Assembly: GCA_002454845.1 (NCBI GenBank)
Contig: DKJQ01000292.1
Location: 203 to 14,311 of the forward strand
Direction: 5' to 3'
From: Ignavibacteria bacterium UBA6688
Lineage (GTDB): Bacteria > Bacteroidota > Ignavibacteria > UBA10030
DNA length: 14,109 bases
In this document: positions 6,311-13,567 of the stretch, piece after piece
Numbering within the stretch: the stretch's first letter is position 1
Layout: each line of letters begins with the position of its first letter
Position numbers and translations under genes: made by a program
Notes under the pieces: generated by a model
Database searches by the model: none
What the model was told of the DNA's origin: nothing
What the model saw: the letters and a program-made list of their open reading frames with translations, nothing else

Positions 6311-7471
6311 TCACGCGTCGGTTGCAGCCGGCATCGTGAAGAAAAATGTCGTTTTGACCCCCGGTTCGCTCTCTACACCAACGTGCCCCCCCTGCGCCTG
6401 GACGATCAGCTTGCAGATTACCAGCCCGAGGCCTGTCCCTTTTTGTTTCACAGTTTTTCCGGAAGAGGTCTGCTTGTACCGCTCGAAAAGAATCGGGAGC
6501 TCTTCCTTGGCAATGCCCACGCCGTTATCGGTGATGCTGATTTTCGCGTATTCCTTTTCGATGGTTTCAGAACCCCGCTCCTCCCGTTCGGTCAGGGGCT
6601 GGACCCGCACCTCGATTTTGCCTCCACTCTTGGTGAACTTGAGAGCGTTGCTGAGAAAATTCATCACCACCTGCTCGGTTTTGCGCGCATCCGCGAATAC
6701 CTTGGGAACCCCCTCGGCATAGGTTGTGGTGAGGGCGACGTTCTTTTGCCTGAATTGGAACTCCATCTGGTGTATGATCGGGTCGATGAAACTTGACACG
6801 AGCACGGGTTCCCGGTCAAAATCTATATTTCCCCCCTCGTACTTCGAGACATCGAGGAAATCGCTGATGAGTTCGAGCAGCTTGCGGGACGAGGCGTGTG
6901 CGGACCCGAGCAATTCGAAATGGTCATTATTCAGCGGGACTCCCTTGTCGGCGTCCTGCAGGAGTTCCACGACGCTCTTGATGCCGATCAGCGGACTGCG
7001 CAAATCGTGGACAAGCATGGCCATGAAATCGGCGCGGGTGCGTTCCAGCTCCGCCTCGGCTTTCTTAAGGCGGATGAGCATCTTGGTTCTCACCAGCAAT
7101 TCCTCGGTGTCGATCGGCTTGGTGAGGTATTGATCCGCCCCCATGGCCAACCCGGTCGCTATGCTGTCCGCATCCTTCTTTTGAGCGGTCAGGAAGATGA
7201 CGGGGATTTTTGCCGTGTTCGGGTTAGCCCTCAGTCTGCGCAGTGTTTCAAACCCGTCCATTTCCGGCATCTGGATATCCAACAAGATAAGATCGGGCTT
7301 GCGCTGTGCGGCCAGCTCAAGGCACGCGCGGCCGCTCGTTGCGCGGATCAGGTTCACCGGCTTCCGCTTGAGGGCGAACTCCAGGAGGTCAAGATTGTCT
7401 TCGGTATCGTCCACCACAAGCAGTGTGGGGTTTTGGACGCTCGAGTCTTCGTCGTTCAGGAGATCACGCAT
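6311..7471 (-). CDS. Soluble receiver-histidine kinase (REC-HisKA-HATPase)
   Basis: 386 residues with no membrane segment. The receiver (about 15-133) has D21/D22, acceptor D65, T95 and K118. A short coiled linker (134-145) joins it to the HisKA domain, with the phospho-accepting H155 in MLVHDLRSPL. The HATPase domain (about 258-382) has the N-box NFLSNALKF (271-279), G1 box DNGVGI (315-320) and G2 box GTGLGL (345-350), so it should be an active kinase. Its input is through its own receiver, typical of kinases that relay a signal from another kinase. The ATG lies inside the last codons of the upstream hybrid kinase gene (8-base overlap, ATGCGTGA), with a poor ribosome site, so translation is probably coupled. 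The upstream membrane kinase is the obvious candidate phosphate donor. Confidence 0.93.
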   Translation of the reverse strand: MRDLLNDEDSSVQNPTLLVVDDTEDNLDLLEFALKRKPVNLIRATSGRACLELAAQRKPDLILLDIQMPEMDGFETLRRLRANPNTAKIPVIFLTAQKKDADSIATGLAMGADQYLTKPIDTEELLVRTKMLIRLKKAEAELERTRADFMAMLVHDLRSPLIGIKSVVELLQDADKGVPLNNDHFELLGSAHASSRKLLELISDFLDVSKYEGGNIDFDREPVLVSSFIDPIIHQMEFQFRQKNVALTTTYAEGVPKVFADARKTEQVVMNFLSNALKFTKSGGKIEVRVQPLTEREERGSETIEKEYAKISITDNGVGIAKEELPILFERYKQTSSGKTVKQKGTGLGLVICKLIVQAQGGHVGVESEPGVKTTFFFTMPAATDA

Positions 7472-10385
7472 GGGCGGTAGTCAGAATTCGGTTGATGGTC
7501 TTGGTCATTTCGGCGGTTGAGAAAGCATCCTTCTTCATAAACTCGACAATATGAGTGTTCAATTCCTGCTCTTCCGATTCGGTCAGCTCTTTCCCGGAGA
7601 GGATCACGACGGGGATCTTCTTCCACCGTTCGTTCTGTTGAAGCTCCCGGACTACCTGAAACCCGTCCATCCCCGGCATGACCAGGTCGAGCAAAATAAG
7701 TGACGGCAGCGTTTCCCGGATTATTTCCAGGGCTTCCTTTCCTCCCGTGGCGATCTTCACGTTGAAACCGTCGCGCTTGAGAAGATCCTTGAAGGCCAGA
7801 GCGAAATCCTCATGGTCATCCACGATCAGGATGAACTGCCCGTTCGATTGATAGTACTTTTTGACGAGGGAGAGCAATCGGTTTGGCTCCGTCGGTTTCG
7901 TAATCACATCCACGGCGCCGAGCGACATCGCGAGCGGCCTGTTCTCCACGATGGAATGGATGATGACGGGAATATCCCTGGTCTCCGCCATTTGTTTCAA
8001 TTCACGGAGCACCTGCCAGCCATCTTTTCTCGGCATCATGATGTCCAGAGTGATCAGCGCCGGCTGCATCTTGACGGCAAGTTCCACTCCCTCCTCACCC
8101 GAAAGCGCCCCTGTGACCGAGTATCCTTCCGGGACCAGGTACTTTCTCAGGATTTCGATGACATCGGGATCGTCGTCGATGCAGAGAATTTCGACCCCTC
8201 CCGTTTTCCTCGTTTGGGACTTCACCGAGTCCTGCACAGGCTTCGCCGATGCAGTAGGTTGCGGGATCGATACCCGTTTCGGCTCAAGAATCTTCACGTC
8301 CGCATCCTGCCCTTCCTGAATGAAGACAGGGGGGATCGTCAGGGTGAACGTCGAGCCTTTGCCGTATTCACTCTGTACCGTCAGGTCGCCCCCGAGGAGG
8401 CGTGCCAGTTTGCGTGCGATCGGAAGCCCCAACCCGGTCCCTTTATATTTGCGCGTATTACTGCTGTCCACCTGGCGAAACTCTTCGAAAACGAGCGGAA
8501 AGTTCTTCTCTTCGATCCCGATGCCGGAGTCTTTCACGGCAAACGAGATCAGGGCCCCTTGTTTGAACACCTTCACGACAATTTCCCCTTGTTCCGTGAA
8601 CTTGGACGCGTTGCTCAGAAGGTTGACGAGAATCTGACGCACTTTGACGATGTCCGTGGTCATGGTGGGAAGGTTCGGTTCAATCTCCTGTCGCAACACA
8701 AGTTTCTTCTGCTGGATCAACGGCTCCACGATCAAGAGGCAGTTGGAGACGATCGAGTCGACCATGTCGCTCTCGACGCTGACGGTCATCCTGCCCGATT
8801 CGAGCTTCGACAGATCGAGAATATCGTTGATCAGCTGGAGCAGATGTCTGCCGTTCTTCAGCACTTTTTCGACGGCCATGCGCTGATCCGCCAAGAGCGG
8901 GTCCGAATTCGGTCCGAGCAGCACCGAGCTGAATCCGATGATGGAGTTCAGCGGTGTCCGGAGTTCGTGCGACATGCTTGAGAGAAAATCGGACTTGACG
9001 CGATAGGCTTTCTCCAGCTCCGCCGTCTTCGATGTCAGCTCCTGGTTCCGGTGAGCCAATTCCGTCTGAAGTTTGCGTGAGGCATCGTCGTTCAGGGCAT
9101 TGGTGATGCCGACACTGAGCTGCGGAACAGAATTGCTGATGATGTCCTTCTCCAGCTCACCGAATGCTTTCAGAGATCCCAGAACCATCACACCGATGAT
9201 GCGCTCCTGGAACAACAGCGGGACGGCGATGAGGTAGCGCGGCATGAGTTCCGCCAATCCCGTGTCGACAGTGAACCCCGATTCGCTCGGCAGCTCATTC
9301 ATCTCGATGATCTTCTTCTCTGCCGCGCACTGGCCGGGGATCCCTTCGCCAACGGCGAACGATTTTACCGTGACTCCGCCGCTCTTGAGCGCATACCCGG
9401 TCGTCATCTCCAGCCTGCCCGTTTCCTTCTTCAGAAGATACAGCGCGCCGATGGCAGCTTTCGTATGGTGACACATCAACTGGAGGCTCTTCTCGGCCAC
9501 CTCCTCCGCGGATTTGACGGAATTGAGCGTCGTGACGAGCTCCGAATAAGCGTTGAGACGCGTATAGTTATTCCCGAGCATCGCGGACATCTCATTGAAG
9601 TCGTTCGCCAACTGGCCCAGTTCGTCCGTCCGCTCCAGGACGATCGGTTCGAACTTACCGGCCATGATGTTCTGGGTCCCTGTCTTCAGGAGATTGATCG
9701 GCTTCGTAAGCGAACGCGTCAGGACGAATCCCAGGGCGAGGGCAAAGACCGCCAGCAGGACATTGACGAGTCCGATGAAGATGCCGAGATCTCCGCTCAG
9801 ACTTGTCGCAAGTTCGATGCTCCGCGGTTGGGATGAGATTTTGCGTTGGTACAACTGGCGGATGATACTGCGGGCTTTCAAAATGTACTGGCTCTCCGCT
9901 TCGATGTTTGCAATGTCGGAGAGGCGTCGCTGCCGTTCCAACGCACTTCCACGGCCACGTTCATCTCCCAGGATCACATATTTGTCGCCGACGTTCTGAA
10001 GCCATGCAAAATACAGTTCGCGGACACTCCGCAGATCGCGTATGGAGGAGCTGTCGGCATAATCCTTCTGCAGCATGGAGAGGGCCGCGTCGAACTCCTG
10101 CCATCCTTCCTGATAGGTTGCTTTGGCGATCTCAGAAGTCGTGAATGCATATTCTGTCGCTGCCGCGGGAACATCACTCAGGTAATGACGAACCTTTTCT
10201 ATGTTCGCGAGCGCATGGATATCGGCGGAGGCGGCGAGGAAATTTTTGTTGATCTGAGAGAGAATGTTGAGCGTCAGGACCGTCATCGTGGTCAGGACGA
10301 TCAACAGGAGAGCGAAGTTTCCCAGCACTCTCCAGTAGAGCTTGGAGCGGAACATCGATCGCGACTGTGTGTTGTTGGATGCCAT
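7464..10385 (-). CDS. Membrane hybrid histidine kinase (CHASE3-like, HAMP, GAF, HisKA, HATPase, REC-REC)
   Basis: 973 residues. A first membrane helix (about 20-42) and a second (about 199-224) flank a helical periplasmic segment resembling CHASE3. HAMP follows (about 224-278), then a GAF sensor domain (about 282-430), a coiled linker and HisKA with H473 in SMSHELRTPL. The HATPase domain (about 575-687) has the N-box around N588/N592, G1 DSGIGI (619-624) and G2 GTGLGL (649-654). After a linker rich in Pro, Ser and Lys come two receivers. The first (about 733-845) has D737-D739, acceptor D781 and K830; the second (about 851-968) has D856/D857, acceptor D900, S930 and a KK pair at 951-952. All catalytic parts look intact. 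The ATG at 10385 has only a weak ribosome site, and an ATG at 10355 is possible but no better. It is the only clear transmembrane sensor kinase in the window. Confidence 0.95.
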   Translation of the reverse strand: MASNNTQSRSMFRSKLYWRVLGNFALLLIVLTTMTVLTLNILSQINKNFLAASADIHALANIEKVRHYLSDVPAAATEYAFTTSEIAKATYQEGWQEFDAALSMLQKDYADSSSIRDLRSVRELYFAWLQNVGDKYVILGDERGRGSALERQRRLSDIANIEAESQYILKARSIIRQLYQRKISSQPRSIELATSLSGDLGIFIGLVNVLLAVFALALGFVLTRSLTKPINLLKTGTQNIMAGKFEPIVLERTDELGQLANDFNEMSAMLGNNYTRLNAYSELVTTLNSVKSAEEVAEKSLQLMCHHTKAAIGALYLLKKETGRLEMTTGYALKSGGVTVKSFAVGEGIPGQCAAEKKIIEMNELPSESGFTVDTGLAELMPRYLIAVPLLFQERIIGVMVLGSLKAFGELEKDIISNSVPQLSVGITNALNDDASRKLQTELAHRNQELTSKTAELEKAYRVKSDFLSSMSHELRTPLNSIIGFSSVLLGPNSDPLLADQRMAVEKVLKNGRHLLQLINDILDLSKLESGRMTVSVESDMVDSIVSNCLLIVEPLIQQKKLVLRQEIEPNLPTMTTDIVKVRQILVNLLSNASKFTEQGEIVVKVFKQGALISFAVKDSGIGIEEKNFPLVFEEFRQVDSSNTRKYKGTGLGLPIARKLARLLGGDLTVQSEYGKGSTFTLTIPPVFIQEGQDADVKILEPKRVSIPQPTASAKPVQDSVKSQTRKTGGVEILCIDDDPDVIEILRKYLVPEGYSVTGALSGEEGVELAVKMQPALITLDIMMPRKDGWQVLRELKQMAETRDIPVIIHSIVENRPLAMSLGAVDVITKPTEPNRLLSLVKKYYQSNGQFILIVDDHEDFALAFKDLLKRDGFNVKIATGGKEALEIIRETLPSLILLDLVMPGMDGFQVVRELQQNERWKKIPVVILSGKELTESEEQELNTHIVEFMKKDAFSTAEMTKTINRILTTAHA

Positions 10386-10426
10386 AGGTTTCGCCGTGAT
10401 GGCTCTTTCCTGCTTGAAATCGTTGA

Positions 10427-10798
10427 TCAGGTGATGTACTTCTGGATCAGGGCGAGCAACTCTTCAGGGTCCATCGGTTTGGAGTAATGCTCCACGCAAC
10501 CGATCTCGCGCGTTCGCTGGCGATCCTCCGGTTTGGCCTGTGCCGTGAAGGCGATGATCGGAATATCCTTCGTCCGGTCGTCGGCTTTCAGGATCGGGAT
10601 TGCCTGCCAGCCGTCCATCACCGGCATCTGCATGTCCATCAGAATGAGATTCGGGGGTCGCTTGACGGCAACATCGATGGCCTCCTGTCCGTTTTCCGCG
10701 ATCGCCAGCTCGATGTCGAGCTTGCTCCTGGAAAGAACAAAACTGACGAGATCACGATTGTCTTCGTCGTCTTCAACCAATAATACCACTTTGCTCAT
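10427..10798 (-). CDS. Single-domain CheY-like response regulator
   Basis: 123 residues, just one receiver. E9/D10/D11 form the acidic pocket, D55 in LILMDMQMP is the acceptor, T85 the switch residue and K107 in YSKPMD the conserved lysine, so it should be phosphorylated normally. With no output domain it must act by binding a partner or by carrying phosphate between kinases. AAGGAG (10806-10811) lies seven bases before the ATG, one of the best ribosome sites in the cluster, so it may be made in larger amounts than the kinases. It is 69 bases after the coiled-coil protein and 41 bases before the hybrid kinase, and the overlapping neighbours suggest the same transcript. Confidence 0.95.
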   Translation of the reverse strand: MSKVVLLVEDDEDNRDLVSFVLSRSKLDIELAIAENGQEAIDVAVKRPPNLILMDMQMPVMDGWQAIPILKADDRTKDIPIIAFTAQAKPEDRQRTREIGCVEHYSKPMDPEELLALIQKYIT

Positions 10799-10867
10799 AG
10801 ATCAACTCCTTCATCAATCCACGCGTGTCTTTGTCCTGCCAGGGCGGCGCGGGGTGGTTTAATGATA

Positions 10868-12850
10868 TCAGGCAAGGGACGAAATATATTCTCTAAAACG
10901 GTTCAGTTTCTCGTTTATGACGTTCGTCAACTCTTCGTAGTCGAGCGGGCGGGTGAGGCACGCTTCGTTTGGTTTCAGATCGGCCGCGCTCATGGAAACC
11001 ACTTCACCCTTGTCCGCAATCAGGATGAAGGGAATAAAATTAAATTTTGAGTTTGCCCGAAGGATGTGCATAAACCGGACACCGCTTAACCCGGACGGAA
11101 ATTCCGTGTCGGTCAGGATAAGATTCGGATTCACCTTTTCAATCTTTTCCAAAGCCACTTCCGGCGATGTCGCCTGGACGACCGCGTACCCGGTGGACTT
11201 GAGACGCGATGTGATATCTTCCTTGCTCCCGATGGTCTTCGAGATCAGCAGGATGGTTCCCTTGTACTGGTTGGCGACAAGGTCAAGCAGGAATTTCGAT
11301 TCGTTCTCCAGGTACTCCGCCACGCTCACCTGATAGACCTTCCGGAGCCATTCCAGGGTTGAGGAGGAGTTGCGCAAGAGTTTTCTCTTGGCAATGACTT
11401 CCTTCACCGCCCGGCTGTACATCTCCAGCTTCACCTCCCGTTGCACGGATTGGACCACCTCCTCTGAGAGAGAGAGGGACACGGAAAGCTCCTGAATCGA
11501 TAGTGCAACCTCATCGGTGGGCGCCCCGTTCACCCATGCGGCCTCCATGGTGGTCCGGAGTTGCTTCACCGAGGTCTGCAGATTGCGCGTCGTGATCTCT
11601 TCGCGGGCTTTCTTCTCCTGTTCGAGTGCCGCCGTGAGAGCTTCAATCTGGCGGCGCATTTCGTCGAGCTTGCGGCGCTCCTCTTCCTTCGCAAGCACTT
11701 CCACCTCCACCCGTTTTTTCAACTCATCCTCGGCGCGCTGTTCGAGCTGCTGGCTCCGTTTCTCTTCCGCGGCAACCCTGAACTCCAGCTCCCGGCGCAT
11801 GCGTTGTTCCTCCGTTGCCCGGAGCTCTGCCTCTTTCAGTCTCATCACTTCGGCAGCAGTTCGTTCCTCCAACTCCTTCCGTCGGCGTTCCTCCGCTGCG
11901 CGCTGTTCCTCTTCCTTACGGCGCTGTTCTTCCGCGGCAAGGCGTACTTCCAATTCTCTCCGTCGCTGCTCCTCGGCGGCGACACGCGTTTCCAGTTCTC
12001 TTCGTTTCTGCTCTTCCGCAGAGGCGCGCATTTCAAGCTCACGACGTCGATGTTCTTCGTCCAAGGCCCGCTCCTCACGTTCCCTTCTGCGGCCCACCTC
12101 GGCCAAACGGTGTTCCTCCTCTCTCCGGCGCGCATCCTCATCAGCAAGGCGGGTATCCTGTTCCTTTTTTCGCTGTTCCTCCACCGCGCGGGCATCAAGT
12201 TCACGACGGCGTTGCTCTTCTATTGCCTCCTGCGCGACGGTTTCCTTCCGCTTCCGCTCATCCGCGGCAGCCCGCTCCGCGATGTCAAGCTTCCTCTTTG
12301 CTTCCGCCGTCACCTGATCCTCCATGGCCTGCGACTGCGACTCCTCTTCCCGCTGACGTTGCTCCTCTTTCCGCAGCCCGTCCCCCGCGACGCTTGGCGG
12401 GGCTGCTGCCTGCTGCTTCACTTCTTCCGGTTTGTGTTTTGGATCTCCTTCTTGCACAGCTTTCTCTGCTTTTTTTATCGACTCCGGACCGTCTTTTTTG
12501 GGAGCCGGGGCCTTTGCCCCGTGAGTAGAATGGGGCTCTTTCTTCCTGAGTTCTTCGAAATAGTTGATCCGATCCTGAAAGGCAAAAATGTACCCGTTCG
12601 AGGGATCGAGCTTGAGCGCCTTGTCAAGCTCCGTCCTCGCCTTCTGAAACTCGCTATCCTTCAGAAAGCGATCGGCCGCCATCAGGCAATGCCGTGCGGC
12701 CTCTTTGTTCGCATTCAGCTTTGCGAGTTCCTGGGCGGTATTTGCACCTTTTGTCGACACGATTCTTCCGGGATTCGCCTCAAGGGATCGGATACATTCG
12801 GACGTGAAGCTGATGCCTGCGTTGATCGCGTTTGTCATCATCACCCTCAT
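10868..12850 (-). CDS. TPR-like/long coiled-coil protein with atypical C-terminal receiver
   Basis: 660 residues from the first ATG. An N-terminal TPR-like helical hairpin (about 48-100, with ARTELDKALKLDPSN) leads into a Pro/Lys/Ala linker (105-158). A very charged coiled coil rich in Glu, Arg, Gln and Ala (about 159-425) follows, then a helical domain (about 427-527), then a receiver-like domain (about 530-650). The receiver keeps the acceptor-position Asp (D581 in LILTDTEFP). It lacks the acidic pair (SK at 537-538), has Ala612 at the Thr/Ser switch and Arg634 instead of the Lys, so it is probably a pseudo-receiver. No signal peptide or membrane segment: likely a cytoplasmic scaffold. The start is ambiguous: GAGGG just before the ATG pair at 12841/12838 favours a protein four residues shorter (ATG at 12838). 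It is probably the first gene of the operon driven from 12949-12977. Confidence 0.8.
   Translation of the reverse strand: MRVMMTNAINAGISFTSECIRSLEANPGRIVSTKGANTAQELAKLNANKEAARHCLMAADRFLKDSEFQKARTELDKALKLDPSNGYIFAFQDRINYFEELRKKEPHSTHGAKAPAPKKDGPESIKKAEKAVQEGDPKHKPEEVKQQAAAPPSVAGDGLRKEEQRQREEESQSQAMEDQVTAEAKRKLDIAERAAADERKRKETVAQEAIEEQRRRELDARAVEEQRKKEQDTRLADEDARRREEEHRLAEVGRRREREERALDEEHRRRELEMRASAEEQKRRELETRVAAEEQRRRELEVRLAAEEQRRKEEEQRAAEERRRKELEERTAAEVMRLKEAELRATEEQRMRRELEFRVAAEEKRSQQLEQRAEDELKKRVEVEVLAKEEERRKLDEMRRQIEALTAALEQEKKAREEITTRNLQTSVKQLRTTMEAAWVNGAPTDEVALSIQELSVSLSLSEEVVQSVQREVKLEMYSRAVKEVIAKRKLLRNSSSTLEWLRKVYQVSVAEYLENESKFLLDLVANQYKGTILLISKTIGSKEDITSRLKSTGYAVVQATSPEVALEKIEKVNPNLILTDTEFPSGLSGVRFMHILRANSKFNFIPFILIADKGEVVSMSAADLKPNEACLTRPLDYEELTNVINEKLNRFREYISSLA
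11576..12376 (-). repeat. Coiled-coil coding region with degenerate 13-14 residue repeats
   Basis: About 267 residues carry recurring units such as AAEEQRRRELEVRL at spacings of 13-14 residues, most regular around residues 276-375 of the protein. The DNA shows matching imperfect repeats of about 39-42 bases. The periodicity fits two heptads per unit, as in long parallel coiled coils. Confidence 0.75.
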
Positions 12851-12901
12851 CCGTCATCGGCATCTTTTCCGCGGCTTTCCATCGACACATGCGGTTTGTC
12901 C

Positions 12902-12917
12902 TCCCGGTGCACCGGGA
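12902..12917. promoter_or_regulatory. Perfect 16-base palindrome in the leader of the signalling operon
   Basis: TCCCGGTGCACCGGGA equals its own reverse complement. It lies 52-67 bases before the first ATG of the coiled-coil protein gene and about 30 bases downstream of the start expected from the promoter at 12949-12977. It could bind a dimeric regulator, or in RNA form a short GC hairpin with a TGCA loop. There is no T-run after it, so it is not a simple terminator. Confidence 0.35.
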
Positions 12918-12948
12918 CCGATTCGAAGTTCTCCCCGGACCAGCCAAT

Positions 12949-12977
12949 CGATTATCTGCTTTCATTGCGTCTGTCAA
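12949..12977 (-). promoter_or_regulatory. Probable sigma70-type promoter of the signalling operon
   Basis: On the minus strand a perfect TTGACA (12977-12972) overlaps the stop codon of the prepilin-like gene. It is followed 15 bases later by GATAAT (12956-12951), or 17 bases later by TAATCG (12954-12949). Transcription would start near 12943 and run through the coiled-coil protein, the CheY-like protein, both kinases, the receiver-DHp protein and the cysteine protein to the terminator at 4747-4776. Not tested; other transcripts may read through from upstream. Confidence 0.45.
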
Positions 12978-13492
12978 TAGGAGACGAACCTGCTGATCCT
13001 GAACGGCGACGACGGGTCCAGGTACAGATAATGCGATACGGTGATATCAATTCGTCTCATATAGGTCCGACCCGTCGCTGCCGCATGAGGGCTCGTTGTA
13101 TTCACATAATACACGGATGCGCTCACCAGAAAACCCGATATCGTTGCCCCATCAGCCGTGCGGGTATAACCGTTGTAGTCGTCCAAATCGTCGTACCGGG
13201 TCGGCGATTGATACGGGCTGACATCCGGCAACGGTGAGAACACTTCATCACTGCCCGGACCACCGGGGGCGAGCGTAAAGGCGCTGAGCGTCTGCGCACC
13301 CCCGGAAGTCGCCCCCTCGTCGTACTTCTTCGAAGTAATTTCCGTGAGCAACTCGTGCGCGATCCCGACGGCCTGGCTGTACGCTTCCGTTTTGTACGAT
13401 GTCTCTCCGCTCTCAATCAGCATCCTGTTGACGCTGATCGCGGAGACGATCAGCAGTGCCAGGAATGCTGCCGTTATCATTGTCTGTCCCAT
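12974..13492 (-). CDS. Prepilin-like/MshD-like membrane-anchored protein
   Basis: 172 residues. The N-terminus MGQTMITAAFLALLIVSAIS puts a glycine directly before a hydrophobic helix of about 20 residues, like a type IV pilin or pseudopilin with a very short leader. The expected Glu at position 5 of the mature protein is not there (Thr instead). After the helix, an amphipathic stretch (EAYSQAVGIAHELLTEITSKKYDE, about 36-59) recalls minor pilins of the MshD type. A Ser/Gly/Pro/Tyr-rich region and a C-terminal beta-rich part follow. It may be a minor pilin or simply a protein anchored by one N-terminal helix. It lies 75 bases after the partial regulator. The ribosome site is weak (GAGAG about ten bases upstream). 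Confidence 0.5.
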   Translation of the reverse strand: MGQTMITAAFLALLIVSAISVNRMLIESGETSYKTEAYSQAVGIAHELLTEITSKKYDEGATSGGAQTLSAFTLAPGGPGSDEVFSPLPDVSPYQSPTRYDDLDDYNGYTRTADGATISGFLVSASVYYVNTTSPHAAATGRTYMRRIDITVSHYLYLDPSSPFRISRFVSY

Positions 13493-13567
13493 ACCTGTAC
13501 CGCTCTCTCGTTGAACCCGGGAACGCGGCGCGGGGTCACCCTCGCACCAACTGCCGGTCCAGCAACC

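Noticed and set aside
11561..13237. Plus-strand ORF of 558 codons, Phe/Leu/Arg rich
   Set aside because: It is antisense to the Glu/Arg-rich coiled coil, which explains its composition. It also crosses the intergenic region and the prepilin-like gene without any domain.
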